Positions 16,181-26,570 are shown, numbered from the stretch's first letter. The stretch: 64,000 nt of DNA from Oceanobacillus sp. FSL K6-2867 (GCF_037963145.1 NZ_CP150144.1:372001-436000); one strand, 5' to 3'. Made by a program: numbers and translations. Notes: generated by a model not told the origin, from the sequence alone.

Positions 16181-19100
16181 TTAATCCATCAATCGCTGTT
16201 TCCTGTAGTATGCGATATACCAGATCCCTAAACCACTAATTATTAACATAAAACCTATCCATAAATAGTTAAACATATTGGTGGCTGTGTTTGGCAAGAA
16301 TCCACCGGAATCCGATCCGTCACTCGATTCTCCTTTTTCAATAACAGGCGTTTTGCCTTTCCCGCCAGCTCTGTCACCAGATACTGGGGCAGAATCAGTT
16401 TCCGTATTCGTTTCATCCGCTTTTTCGAATGCAGCAAATGTACTCAAGTGGTGTAATGGCGCAGTTACTTTACCATTTGCAAATTCACTACTATCGATTA
16501 GCTTCCGTTCTGCAGCACCCTCATTCAGGTGATACAAATGAAGGTGTTCTGGATTTGTGACCTTGTCATTGAATACCTCTAACGTTAACGTAATTGGCTC
16601 AGCAAATTCACTGATTATTGTTCCACCCTGGGTAATCGTAATATCATATACATTACTTAATGCATCCGCGATTTGTTCAAGGCGTTCAATTTTGATAACA
16701 GCATCTCCAGACTCACTAAATGCAGATGCAGGAATATCCAGTGTTATATCACCTTTTTCGATTGTTAGATTAATATGTTTTTCCTTTAAAAGCTTAATTT
16801 GTTCTTCCGTTAAATCAAGTTCAACGATAGCTTGATCTGCATATTCATGTAAATCAACAATAATATTGCCACCATTAGCCACCTTATGAAAAACATCATT
16901 ATCAAGCTTGGCCTTATTATGCTGTACATCAGGTATTACAATCTGCTTTTTATTGTTAGGTAGTTCCTCATTTGGAACATCACCAGGATCCTTGTCTCCT
17001 TTATCATCAGATGTTTCTTCAGAGTCTCCTGGCTTATTCGGTTTTTCTACTGGATCAGGAACCTCCGGCACTTCTGGTTCAGATGGGTCAACCACTTCTC
17101 CGTCGACAGTTTGGAAACTCCAAATATCTGAACGAACCATACCACCGAAATCATCAGATGCAATAACATACCAGAAATATTCGCTATTTGGGGCTAGATT
17201 TTCCCAAACAACTGTTGCTTTACCTCCGCTCTCAACATTCTTTACCGAATCAATCAGATTATTGGTATACACATTTATCTCTACATAATCAGTTGCAACT
17301 TTTTTCAGCTGGGGCTCTAGATCCCAGTCCAAATTGAATTCATCTTTCTCTGGAAACTCTTCTGGATCATAGTAATTGTATTCATCCATATACGGAGAAT
17401 AGGTACGTACTTCCATTTGGTTTGTTTCCATATTAAAGGTTAACAGTCGCATATAGCCCTGACCGCCTTCTGGACCACCTTGGTAATCTGCAAGCAACTG
17501 ATACACAGTGCGATCTGCCACACCATCACCATTATCATCAATTTCGTCTATTAATTTCTGGCTATTATGGTAATGTCCGGAAAGAACAGCATGAACATTC
17601 TCATTCGGTACAACGACTTTTTCAAAAAGCTCGTCCCCTATTGGACTCCTTGTTCCACTTGCAAGCAAATATTCATGGAAGCCTAGAATCGCTTTATGGT
17701 TTGGATGCTCATCCAGGACATCATTGATCCAGTCAATTCCATCCTGATCGACACCCCATCCCATGTAAACAATGATAAAATCATTTCCATTAACTGAAAT
17801 AAGGTCATAGTGTCCGCGATTATTTTCATAGGAACCAGCAAAATAGGAACGACCCTCAAACTGTTGATCACCGAAGTACGTATAGTAATTCGTATAATTA
17901 TTATCCTTTTGATCAACATCATGATTTCCAGCAAGAACTCCATATGGTATGCCAGCATCATCAAGTACTTTCATTGCTTTGTCTGCAACTTCCCATTGGT
18001 CAAAATCATCCCAAATATTAACAATATCTCCAGTGTGGATGACATACTCAAGATTTAATGCTTCCTGATTGGCTGCAATCCAGTCCACTTGTTCGTCATA
18101 AATATTTGGATAGCTCTCTGAATAATATTGTGTATCTGACATCCATACAAACGTGAAATCCTCCCCTGGATTCGCTATCTGGTCTTGAACGATAACACTT
18201 ACTTTACTGTCTTGTAAATAGGCTCCACCAGTTACAGAACCAATCAGTTCAAATGTTTCTTCACCTGCAATAATTGAAGTAAGCTCATCCCACTCAGTTG
18301 TTTCATAATTCCATGCGTACATCGTTACTTTTCGCCCATCCAAAGAGGAGCCATTCCATACAATTTCGATTTCATCTTCAGGCTGGACGTTTTCATCAAC
18401 GGTAACATCGAAACGGTGGTACGGAAATTCGTTAGTCGATTCGGTAGACATTTCTTTTCCATCTACACCGGATAACTGTGTCAGCTCATCTTCTGTAAAA
18501 TCGGTTTCCCCTTCCGGTAAATATTCTCCAGGAGGTTCAGTACCTACACTATTTTGTGAAATCGTGAGATGCTCTGAATCATCTGCTGTATACTGATACG
18601 ACTGGTAAAAGTCGACTTTCATCTTATCACCAGTTGGATCATTTATTTTCACTGATAGATCTGCACGCGTCGCATCCGGCTGGTTAGTCATCCAATCCGG
18701 CAGCCATGGATGCTCCTCCACAACGTGGAATGTAACTGTCTCTGTTCCAGTATTGCCCGCTGCATCTGTTGCAGTATAGACGACTTTATGTTCACCTGGC
18801 GCAAGCTGAGCGGATGAAGTATCATAAGGGAGTGTGATTGTTTTCCCATCTAATGTTGCAGTCATTTCTGCAACATCACTCGCGTCTTCAATTGCCGCAT
18901 CAATGGTAAAGTTCCCTTTATACTCTTGTCCTTCCTCAATGCTTGGTTTAATTACCGGTGCAGTATTATCAACAATCACATTTGCGGATGTCTCGTCATC
19001 ACCTAATGCTGCCTTTATTTCATGTGTTCCATCTGAAACGGTTGTTGTATCGAATAAATAAGCAAGCGATGCGAATTTTTCTTCATCGATCATAAAATCA

Positions 19101-22100
19101 AAGTCATAAACTGGATCCTTACCAGGACTATCACCGATTGCATAATTAGTATCCGGGTTATTATAGTCTGGGTCATAGATAACTGTTCCATCTTCTAGTA
19201 CTAAGCGAACATTTTTAATCGTAAAATCATCCCGGTTTTCAGTTGATGTTTCATCAAACGGGCTTACTTTATTTCCAGCGCGAATGGTAATCGTGTTTTC
19301 TCCCGGCTTCAGCTTGTCAGCTGGAATAGGGACAGTTAATGTAACAAAATCCATATACGTATCATCGAAAATTTCTAGGATTTCATCCCCCATCGTTACA
19401 CCATTTTGAAAATAAATATTCGTTTCACTAACATCAAATGCGAAATACGCTTCATTTTCCATTGCCATAAACGTATCGGTCACTTGCTCATCATCAAGGA
19501 ACAATAGCATCTCATCTGTATAAGCATCTTCAGCTGCTTTGATGACCTTTTCACCAGCAATTAATTCGCCCTCATCAACATTTAGGCGAAGTCCAGTTTC
19601 TGCATTTGGATGTTCAATCGGAACAGATTTTATTTCGGTTGTACTTTCATTACGTCCATCACGTGCAACAAAATAATATTCCAGCTCTTTCTGCCCAATT
19701 AATTCGGGTTCATAGATGGTGTGCTGAAATGTATCTTCCGCTTGTCGTTCCAAATTTACTTGTTTAAAGCTCTCTCCATCCAACGTACGGTAAAAAAGAC
19801 TAACCGATTTCACTTCGATATCATCTGTTATGGTTGCTGTAATTTGAACAGGTTCCTCCGATGTAATGGTATTTTTTCCAGTTGTATCTTCTATGTTTGG
19901 TTCCGCGGTGTCATCAGGTATTTGTACCTTTTCTCCCGGCACTTGTTCTGGTATGACTTCTCCAGGTGTTGCATCCAAAACACCGGCGCTGATTTTTTTC
20001 AGCGTTTGGCTGCCGTCAATAGGATAACGGAATAGGATCCCTTTATCAGCAACCGTATCATCTACACCAGCTTCATCCAAATAGGTTACATTGGAAATCT
20101 CATAGCCACTCTTCGTTGCCATTGCAAATGTACGCTCTGCACTATTTGACATTCCATTGTTGTAAATCTTAATTAAGTTCTTATCTTCTGTCAGATCAGT
20201 TCCATAATGGGCATTAAAATCTGCACTCGTTAAATCCGTATTTCCAGAATTAATAATCCAGAAAACAACCGTTTCACCAGACGGAATCATAATATCCTCT
20301 TGGTTCGCGGGCGGTCCCCAAAGTAGGTCTCCCTCTGCGCCCGTATTCGGGTAACGATAGCGAATGGTATAATCTTTATAATCAATCGCTTCTGTTGTAT
20401 TGTTGTATACTTCAATAAATTCATAGGCATCCGCACCATTTGCATTTGTTGAATCTGGCACTACCTCCGTAATAAATAGAGGCGGGACAGCCTGATAGTC
20501 TATAACTTCTTGCGGGATGTCGAACAATGTTATTTCTGATGTTGTCCTGCCAGCTTGGTTCGATGCTACAACATAATAGTTGAGCTTGTCACTCCATATT
20601 TCTGAACGTGGAATACTTGCCGTATAGATTGCAGCTTCTTCTGTCTTTTCCATCATGATGGATTCAAATCCCATCGCTTCACTCTGACTTATATAAAGAT
20701 TAACCCCTTGTAAAGTTTGCTCGGAAATAACTTCAAGCTGAATCGTTATTTCTTCATCTGTTACATCAATTGCAGGTTCGCCAATTATAGGAACCTCTGC
20801 ATCCATTTCAATTGCAACAGGCTCATTTGGTACTTGCCCTGGAAAAACGGTAAGTGGGGAAATACTTTCTGCAACCCCAACTTTCTGCATCGTATTTCCT
20901 TTTGATGGATTTTTATACATCACTCCCCGATCGGTAAAAACATCATCTGAGCCATCATTATAGGAAGCTTGTACAATTTCATTCCCAAACTCATCTGCAA
21001 GAATTAGAGTACGTTCACTTCCATTTGCCAACCCAGCACTTTGAATGATTGCCACTCGATCCTCGGTTAATTCCAGCCCATATTGTTCATTGAAATCATC
21101 AAGTGTCGCCTGCTGATTCCCATCATTATGGATCCATACAATAAAGCTTTCCTGAGAGTCAATTACCTTATCGTCGGTAATATCCCAAATCTGATCGGCG
21201 GTTTCAGTCGGATAACGGTAAATGATCTGGTAATCCTTCATATTAATTGGCTGATCCGTATTGTTATAAATCTCAATAAATTCATACGCATCTGCACCAT
21301 TCATGTTTGCTGTGTCTGGTGTTAGTTCCGTAATTAATAGCTTCGGCATGGTTTGTGGATCGACTTCTGGCTGCGGAATAACTGCTTCATAAGTTTCTGA
21401 TGTTGCCGTATTACTCTCAGTAGAAGCAGTAAAATAATACTGAACCTGCGCACTCCAAATTTGATTGCGTGGAACAGTAAGCTTATAAACAGAATCTTTC
21501 TCTACCTGCATTGGCATAGTTTGTTCCATAAGGGCACTGCTTTGGCTAAAGTGAAGTTGTACTTCATCTAGTTCCTGCTCAGAGGTTACTTCAATTTCTA
21601 CCGTAACAGAATCATCTGTAAGAGATACGGAAGGTTTTCCAATGCTAGGTGCTTTAGCATTATTCGTTTCTGTTCCTTCTTCAACCTCCACTGGCTCCAA
21701 TTCGACCGGCTTACTTGGTACTTGTCCATTAACAAGCGCTAGCGGTGTAGCAGTTTCTCCAAGTCCAACGTATTGCATCTCACTACCTTCAGACGGATAT
21801 TGATAAACAATTCCTTGATTCTCCTCTTCCAGACTGCTATAAGAAGCACGTATAATTTCTTCGCCCATGTTATCATGGATCATTACAGTTTGTTCTTGAT
21901 TGTTTTCCAACCCGCTGCTTTCAACTGTTGCAAAACGCTTCTCTGTTAATTCAGCATCATAATTCTTATTAAAATCATCTGCTGTTAACGCTCTGTCTTG
22001 CACCCAGACGATAAATGCTTCCTGCGGCTGAATAACTTTGTCCTCTTTCTCTGTCAGATCCCATACCTGATCTGTATCGTTATTGACGCCATATGTAAGT

Positions 22101-23020
22101 TGATAATCCTCCAGGTTTATTGGCTGATTAGTATTATTATAAAGCTCTATAAATCCGTAACCATCTGGGTGTGGTGCAATTTCTGTAATAAGCAGAGGCG
22201 GAAATTTTTGTGTATCTCGTTCTTCTGGTTGTACAGCTGCTTCAATGTAGCCTTCCTCAGGAAAAATTATTTCCTCTCCATTTGCATCACGTGCGATTAT
22301 GTTGTACTTAAAGTTATCGGACCATAAATGTATTTCTGAAACTTCTACTGTATAATTTTCCGTCCCTTCAATCTTTGTAAATGGCAATTCCTGCATAACC
22401 ATCTTTTCACCCGATTGGAATTGCAATGTTACATCTTTTGCATTTTTAATGTTCGCCTCAAATGTAATATTTGCTCCATCACTGATACTTGTTATAGCTT
22501 CATGCTCAATTGCCATTTCTTCTTCATTTATAGCAGGAATAGCATCTTGGTCGTCCTCTGTCTCTTCTTGCTTCTGATTTTCTGGTTCCCTTTCTTTAAC
22601 TTCTACAATATAAGGCAAAGATGTAACATTTTCGTTCTCATTTGTTACTTCAAACCAATATTCCAATTTTGAACTTGATATAGCATCCCCTGGAATCACT
22701 GCAGTATATAAATCTTTATTTCCTGAACGCTCCATTGGGATTGCTATCGCTTCAGCATTCACGTCTTGCTTATAGAACAACGACACTTCATCTGCATCTT
22801 GAATCATTGCTTCTACTTGGTAATCCTCGCCTTGTGGCAGCTGTTTTGGCTGCTCATGCTGAATTGGTAAAATCTCTTGCGCTTCTTCTGCTTCGGCATC
22901 TTTCTCGATAACTTCTGCATCTGATCCATTCATAGGTGAGGCATAAATAGGTGCCGCTCCATGAAAGATAGTCGTAAATAAAAGCATAATAGCCGATAGT
23001 AGTGCAAAAATTCTCCTCAT
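16181..23020 (-). CDS. Cell-wall-anchored multidomain metallophosphoesterase (2279 aa)
   Basis: Secreted surface protein. In order: a signal peptide (1-28); Ig/FN3-like modules (about 65-140, 180-255, 465-548, 750-835, 1050-1130); three lamin-tail domains (about 273-400, 558-690, 846-985) with LLITE...FIE-YNNT...I-x2-KDY patterns; and a bacterial Ig module (about 1340-1435). A calcineurin-like phosphoesterase follows (about 1620-1860) with D1629, GD at 1664-1665, GNHD at 1698-1701, H1782 and GHYH at 1815-1818. Then come an FN3 module, a Pro/Glu/Asp-rich spacer and a C-terminal beta region. It ends in LPNTA (2242-2246), a membrane helix and a basic tail, the plan of a sortase substrate. ATG at 23020 has GGAGGG 6 nt ahead. 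Likely substrates are extracellular nucleotides or phosphoesters (inference). Confidence 0.9.
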   Translation of the reverse strand: MRRIFALLSAIMLLFTTIFHGAAPIYASPMNGSDAEVIEKDAEAEEAQEILPIQHEQPKQLPQGEDYQVEAMIQDADEVSLFYKQDVNAEAIAIPMERSGNKDLYTAVIPGDAISSSKLEYWFEVTNENENVTSLPYIVEVKEREPENQKQEETEDDQDAIPAINEEEMAIEHEAITSISDGANITFEANIKNAKDVTLQFQSGEKMVMQELPFTKIEGTENYTVEVSEIHLWSDNFKYNIIARDANGEEIIFPEEGYIEAAVQPEERDTQKFPPLLITEIAPHPDGYGFIELYNNTNQPINLEDYQLTYGVNNDTDQVWDLTEKEDKVIQPQEAFIVWVQDRALTADDFNKNYDAELTEKRFATVESSGLENNQEQTVMIHDNMGEEIIRASYSSLEEENQGIVYQYPSEGSEMQYVGLGETATPLALVNGQVPSKPVELEPVEVEEGTETNNAKAPSIGKPSVSLTDDSVTVEIEVTSEQELDEVQLHFSQSSALMEQTMPMQVEKDSVYKLTVPRNQIWSAQVQYYFTASTESNTATSETYEAVIPQPEVDPQTMPKLLITELTPDTANMNGADAYEFIEIYNNTDQPINMKDYQIIYRYPTETADQIWDITDDKVIDSQESFIVWIHNDGNQQATLDDFNEQYGLELTEDRVAIIQSAGLANGSERTLILADEFGNEIVQASYNDGSDDVFTDRGVMYKNPSKGNTMQKVGVAESISPLTVFPGQVPNEPVAIEMDAEVPIIGEPAIDVTDEEITIQLEVISEQTLQGVNLYISQSEAMGFESIMMEKTEEAAIYTASIPRSEIWSDKLNYYVVASNQAGRTTSEITLFDIPQEVIDYQAVPPLFITEVVPDSTNANGADAYEFIEVYNNTTEAIDYKDYTIRYRYPNTGAEGDLLWGPPANQEDIMIPSGETVVFWIINSGNTDLTSADFNAHYGTDLTEDKNLIKIYNNGMSNSAERTFAMATKSGYEISNVTYLDEAGVDDTVADKGILFRYPIDGSQTLKKISAGVLDATPGEVIPEQVPGEKVQIPDDTAEPNIEDTTGKNTITSEEPVQITATITDDIEVKSVSLFYRTLDGESFKQVNLERQAEDTFQHTIYEPELIGQKELEYYFVARDGRNESTTEIKSVPIEHPNAETGLRLNVDEGELIAGEKVIKAAEDAYTDEMLLFLDDEQVTDTFMAMENEAYFAFDVSETNIYFQNGVTMGDEILEIFDDTYMDFVTLTVPIPADKLKPGENTITIRAGNKVSPFDETSTENRDDFTIKNVRLVLEDGTVIYDPDYNNPDTNYAIGDSPGKDPVYDFDFMIDEEKFASLAYLFDTTTVSDGTHEIKAALGDDETSANVIVDNTAPVIKPSIEEGQEYKGNFTIDAAIEDASDVAEMTATLDGKTITLPYDTSSAQLAPGEHKVVYTATDAAGNTGTETVTFHVVEEHPWLPDWMTNQPDATRADLSVKINDPTGDKMKVDFYQSYQYTADDSEHLTISQNSVGTEPPGEYLPEGETDFTEDELTQLSGVDGKEMSTESTNEFPYHRFDVTVDENVQPEDEIEIVWNGSSLDGRKVTMYAWNYETTEWDELTSIIAGEETFELIGSVTGGAYLQDSKVSVIVQDQIANPGEDFTFVWMSDTQYYSESYPNIYDEQVDWIAANQEALNLEYVIHTGDIVNIWDDFDQWEVADKAMKVLDDAGIPYGVLAGNHDVDQKDNNYTNYYTYFGDQQFEGRSYFAGSYENNRGHYDLISVNGNDFIIVYMGWGVDQDGIDWINDVLDEHPNHKAILGFHEYLLASGTRSPIGDELFEKVVVPNENVHAVLSGHYHNSQKLIDEIDDNGDGVADRTVYQLLADYQGGPEGGQGYMRLLTFNMETNQMEVRTYSPYMDEYNYYDPEEFPEKDEFNLDWDLEPQLKKVATDYVEINVYTNNLIDSVKNVESGGKATVVWENLAPNSEYFWYVIASDDFGGMVRSDIWSFQTVDGEVVDPSEPEVPEVPDPVEKPNKPGDSEETSDDKGDKDPGDVPNEELPNNKKQIVIPDVQHNKAKLDNDVFHKVANGGNIIVDLHEYADQAIVELDLTEEQIKLLKEKHINLTIEKGDITLDIPASAFSESGDAVIKIERLEQIADALSNVYDITITQGGTIISEFAEPITLTLEVFNDKVTNPEHLHLYHLNEGAAERKLIDSSEFANGKVTAPLHHLSTFAAFEKADETNTETDSAPVSGDRAGGKGKTPVIEKGESSDGSDSGGFLPNTATNMFNYLWIGFMLIISGLGIWYIAYYRKQRLMD

Positions 23021-23056
23021 GCTCTTCCCTCCATGACTAAGTTTACGTTCCTATTA

Positions 23057-23099
23057 AGTATAGATTTCGCATGTTAACCGGGGTTAAATATTGTATGAA
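23057..23099 (-). promoter_or_regulatory. PhoP-box-like promoter of the surface phosphoesterase
   Basis: On the minus strand TTCATA, TTAACC and TTAACA recur with steps of 12 and 10 nt, and TATACT follows 9 nt after the last one. TTAACC-N2-GGTTAA is also a perfect palindrome (23074-23087). The spacing to -10 fits PhoP-activated promoters of B. subtilis. The predicted start is near 23050. Confidence 0.45.
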
Positions 23100-23256
23100 A
23101 ATTTCGTAAAGATAATTAGGTCTAAGGTTATAGAAAGAGTCCATATAAATTGTTTAGTACCTTTTTAAGGTTTAGGTTTATCGTTATCTTTCACTACAAA
23201 TTAGTATGTGCACAGTATCTTGACATTACTAGTTAGCTTTTAAACTACGCCAAAGT

Positions 23257-23430
23257 TTAACATTTCCTTTGTGAACTGACTTTACCGATATCTTGCCAAT
23301 CTACTTTCCATATCTGCAAACAGTACTTTGAAAAGATTCCTTTCTCTGTTTTTTTACGCAATTTTTGTTGCGGCTTTTTCCTTAAAAACCAGTTTGGAAC
23401 AATTTCTTTAGTGCCTGCAGCTAATCGAAC
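23257..23430 (-). pseudogene. Orphan ORF fragment, unknown
   Basis: A 57-codon open stretch on the minus strand encodes a basic, protein-like sequence (RLAAGTKEIVPNWFLRKKPQ... ending in KVSSQRKC). It has no start codon or ribosome site; a stop precedes it. It may be the end of a lost gene. The rest of the 23.1-23.57 kb interval shows nothing else apart from the promoters at its two ends. Confidence 0.25.
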
Positions 23431-23519
23431 CTACCTTAACAATTTTTTACAACCTCCATTTGTTGAGCTGATTTATCACTAATACAATTAATCAATAATC
23501 ATCTCTCACCAAACAATGT

Positions 23520-23565
23520 TATAATATACAGAGTTTTAAGATATACAATTTATTTTTAGAGGTGA
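23520..23565 (+). promoter_or_regulatory. -10 element and RBS of the 23.6-kb aminotransferase
   Basis: TATAAT at 23520-23525 lacks a clear -35. AGAGGTG ends 6 nt before the TTG at 23571, which decides that start. Confidence 0.45.
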
Positions 23566-23570
23566 TTCGC

Positions 23571-24758
23571 TTGAACATAACCCTGTCGGATAAAATGAAC
23601 CATTTCCAAACTTCCATTTTTAATGAGCTTGCCAGTTACAAAAAGAAAAAAATGCAAGATGGAAAAGAAATGATTGATTTAAGTGTTGGTAGCCCTGATT
23701 TACCCCCAGCACAATTTGTCATTGATGAGCTTGCCAAGCATGTTACCAGACCTTCTAACTACGGCTATACATTAACAGGCATCGAAGAACTTCATGAAGC
23801 TATTACCACCTACTATCGCAATCAATATGGTGTATCCCTGAATGCAGAAAAGGAAGCATTAATGGTGATGGGATCACAAGATGGACTCGTTCACTTACCA
23901 ATGGTGCTAACGAACCCCGGAGATATTATTCTTTTACCTGATCCTGGCTATACCGCCTATGATACAGGTGTCACATTGGCTGGTGCGACTGTTTATGGCA
24001 CGCCACTAAAAGAGGAAAATAACTTTTTACCAGATTTAGAGGCTATTCCAGAAAAAATTCGGGAGAAAGCTAAGCTCATGATTTTAAACTTCCCAGGAAA
24101 CCCTGTTCCTGCTTTGGCAACAAAACAATTTTTCGAACAGGTAGTAGCTTTTGCAAAGAAACATCAGATTGCTGTCGTTCATGACTTTGCATATTCAGAG
24201 CTTTACTATAAGCATAAACCGGTTAGCTTCCTATCCGTAGAAGGAGCAAAGGACGTTGGTGTTGAGTTTAATTCATTCTCAAAAAGTTTTAACTTAGCAG
24301 GCTGTCGAATTGGCTATATCGTTGGCAATCCAACTATCGTAGCTGGACTAAATCGACTTAAATCAAACCTTGACTATGGTGTGTTTCTTCCGATTCAAAA
24401 AGCAGCAATCCGTGCATTAGAGAATTCTGCTAGCTTTAGTGAGGAATTAAGAGCGATTTATAAGAGACGTAGAGATATTTTAGTAAGTGGTTTAAATGCG
24501 CTTGGCTGGAAGGTTGCTGCACCAAGTGCATCTATGTTTATCTGGGCAAAAGTTCCGAAGCCGTTCACTTCAATAGAATTCGTTTACCGATTAATGGATG
24601 ACGCCGGAATCGTTGTTGTGCCAGGTAATGCATTCGGAGAGACTGGTGAAGGTTATGTTCGCATTGGGCTTGTGCAACCAGAGGAAGTTCTTGAAAAGGC
24701 TGTGACGAAGCTAAGTTCAAGTACATTGTTTTCAACAATAGAAGCTATCAATTACTAA
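23571..24758 (+). CDS. Class I/II aminotransferase, LL-DAP/alanine-type
   Basis: PLP enzyme of 395 residues. The PLP lysine is K238 in SFSKSFNLAGCRIGY, with the usual aspartate in VVHDFAYSEL and a GSPDLPP N-terminal motif. The usual N-P-T-G is replaced by FPGNPVPA, seen in a Bacillaceae side clade, so the donor specificity is uncertain. The start is TTG at 23571; the GTG at 23562 lies inside the ribosome site and is rejected. It is a paralogue of the minus-strand aminotransferase at 47.1-48.3 kb. The following DinB gene is 59 nt downstream on the same strand and may be co-transcribed. Confidence 0.82.
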   Translation: MNITLSDKMNHFQTSIFNELASYKKKKMQDGKEMIDLSVGSPDLPPAQFVIDELAKHVTRPSNYGYTLTGIEELHEAITTYYRNQYGVSLNAEKEALMVMGSQDGLVHLPMVLTNPGDIILLPDPGYTAYDTGVTLAGATVYGTPLKEENNFLPDLEAIPEKIREKAKLMILNFPGNPVPALATKQFFEQVVAFAKKHQIAVVHDFAYSELYYKHKPVSFLSVEGAKDVGVEFNSFSKSFNLAGCRIGYIVGNPTIVAGLNRLKSNLDYGVFLPIQKAAIRALENSASFSEELRAIYKRRRDILVSGLNALGWKVAAPSASMFIWAKVPKPFTSIEFVYRLMDDAGIVVVPGNAFGETGEGYVRIGLVQPEEVLEKAVTKLSSSTLFSTIEAINY

Positions 24759-24817
24759 TAGAAATGGCTTAATGAAATATTTAGGCACCAAAATCTATTT
24801 TTAGGAGTGAACTATAG

Positions 24818-25294
24818 ATGGCACACACGAAAGAGCTTTTACTTAATCAATTATTGGCAAATGCAAATGATCCTAGTTGGTATCTTCCATTTACAAGTTC
24901 CGTTAAAAATTTGTCTGAAGAAGATGCTTTTTGGAAGCCTAATGAAGCTAGTAACAGCATTGCAGAAATTGTGCAGCACCTTATTTACTGGAATAAAACA
25001 TGGCAGACAAGGTTTATTCAATCAGATGTGCATGCTGTACCTTCATTAGAAAATAACGATCAAAGCTTCACCATTCCAGAAGGGCAAACGTTTGACGACT
25101 TAAAGAACACATTATTAGACGTACTCTTAAAATGGCAAAAGCTATTAACAGAGGAAAAGTTAGATGAAGCTGTTCGCTGGGACTATGAAACGGCTAAATG
25201 GTGGGAACTTATCGGAAATGCAACGACGCATAATGCATATCACATCGGTCAGATTATTTACATTCGTAAGCAACAAAAGAGTTGGGAGAGCTAA
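24818..25294 (+). CDS. DinB-family metal-binding protein
   Basis: Four-helix-bundle protein of 158 residues with the DinB/YfiT-type metal triad H54 (IVQHLIYWN), H138 and H142 (TTHNAYHIGQI). AGGAGTG lies 8 nt before the ATG. Family members include bacillithiol-dependent transferases and damage-induced proteins, but nothing here shows which. It is probably the second gene of a two-gene unit with the aminotransferase. Confidence 0.82.
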   Translation: MAHTKELLLNQLLANANDPSWYLPFTSSVKNLSEEDAFWKPNEASNSIAEIVQHLIYWNKTWQTRFIQSDVHAVPSLENNDQSFTIPEGQTFDDLKNTLLDVLLKWQKLLTEEKLDEAVRWDYETAKWWELIGNATTHNAYHIGQIIYIRKQQKSWES

Positions 25295-25417
25295 TACTAC
25301 ATGTAAGAACATATGACACAGCAAGGTTTTGCATATCATCCTATACGTCAATATTTGTTCATTATCAAAATCAGTTTGTGTTAAGTTCATGAATTTGCCT
25401 ACCATCCCAACCAAGAA

Positions 25418-25446
25418 GTAGCCCCTCTTATTACTAGAGGGACTAC
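25418..25446. terminator. Stem-loop after the DinB gene, possible weak terminator
   Basis: GTAG-x-CCCTCT pairs with AGAGGG-x-CTAC around a 7-nt loop, with one internal mismatch. Neither strand has a T-run, so termination would be weak. It is 120 nt after the DinB stop codon. Confidence 0.4.
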
Positions 25447-25582
25447 ATGAAGGGAAAAATATTTATCCTCCCCCCCTACCTTTAAATAAGGGATTATATA
25501 AACATATTATTTAAGAAGATCCTCCAAACAGCAGAGACCAATTAGGTCATTTGCACATATAGTACTTCGAGGGGGGATCATA

Positions 25583-26512
25583 ATGGATTCAACGTTGAAT
25601 TTCCTGCAAGAGATGATACAGTTATACAGCATTGCATTGCTTGGTTTTTTAGTCAGAAAATTTGGGATTTTTAATGAAAATACCAATCATGTACTGACAC
25701 AGCTTATTTTATATATCACATTACCTGCACTCATCTTATACTCTTTAAATATGCCGTTTTCCTATCATTTAATGAAAGATTTCCTTTGGCTTATTGCAAT
25801 GTCCTCCTATGCCCTTCTTTTATCCATTTTTCTTGCTATTTGGATGCGGAATCGCTCCCAGCTGAACGAAAATCAGAAAAGCGTTTATGAGGGACTTATC
25901 ATTTTCGGCAATCAAGGATATATTGGTTTCGCAGTTATTTTTGCTATTTTCGGGGAGCAAGGAATCGTTTATTTGACGATGTATAATATTGTTTTATTCA
26001 TTCTTATCTGGACATATGGAATCTATTTATTTTCGCGTTCGAAAGCAACGATCAATTGGAGTAAAGTATTCTTGAATCCTGGGACTTTTTCTACATTAGT
26101 CGGATTAATTATCTTGTTTCTTCCCATCAGTTGGCCAAGTGGAGTCGCTAACACATTGGAAAGTCTCGGAAAAATGACTGTGCCGCTTTCCATGATTTTA
26201 ATTGGTAGTTTAATCGCAGATGTAAAATACAATGATTTTCCGTTGCTACTTAAAAATAAGTATATTTGGAAAGCTGCACTATCGAAGCTGCTTATCGTCC
26301 CACTCCTTCTACTCCCTTTTGCGTTTCTTTCTGTACCATTACCATTACTAACCATTGCCGTTCTCGTCGCTGGGATGCCTTCTGCGCCTACTATTTCAAT
26401 TTATGCTCAGGAATACAATGGCGACACGCTTTTTGCATCGATTGGGGTCATTGTTTCAAGCTTGTTGTGTGTTATTACGATTCCATTTTTATATTTTATC
26501 CTATCGCTTTAA
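25583..26512 (+). CDS. AEC-family (auxin efflux carrier type) transporter
   Basis: Membrane transporter of 309 residues with about ten hydrophobic helices in two halves. It has the family's LGFLVRKFGIF start, the SLGKMTVPLSMILIGSL middle and the GMPSAPTISIYAQEY loop. GAGGGGGG lies 7 nt before the ATG. Bacterial members move malate, malonate and similar small anions; the substrate here is unknown. It is a single-gene unit with its own terminator. Confidence 0.85.
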   Translation: MDSTLNFLQEMIQLYSIALLGFLVRKFGIFNENTNHVLTQLILYITLPALILYSLNMPFSYHLMKDFLWLIAMSSYALLLSIFLAIWMRNRSQLNENQKSVYEGLIIFGNQGYIGFAVIFAIFGEQGIVYLTMYNIVLFILIWTYGIYLFSRSKATINWSKVFLNPGTFSTLVGLIILFLPISWPSGVANTLESLGKMTVPLSMILIGSLIADVKYNDFPLLLKNKYIWKAALSKLLIVPLLLLPFAFLSVPLPLLTIAVLVAGMPSAPTISIYAQEYNGDTLFASIGVIVSSLLCVITIPFLYFILSL

Positions 26513-26524
26513 ACTTCCTATTGA

Positions 26525-26567
26525 AAAGGAACAGCTAAATTACAACTGTTCCCTTTGTTGTTTTTTT
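26525..26567 (+). terminator. Terminator of the AEC transporter gene
   Basis: AAGGAACAG pairs with CTGTTCC(C)TT, followed by GTTG and T7. It lies between the convergent transporter and permease genes. Confidence 0.85.
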
Positions 26568-26570
26568 ATT

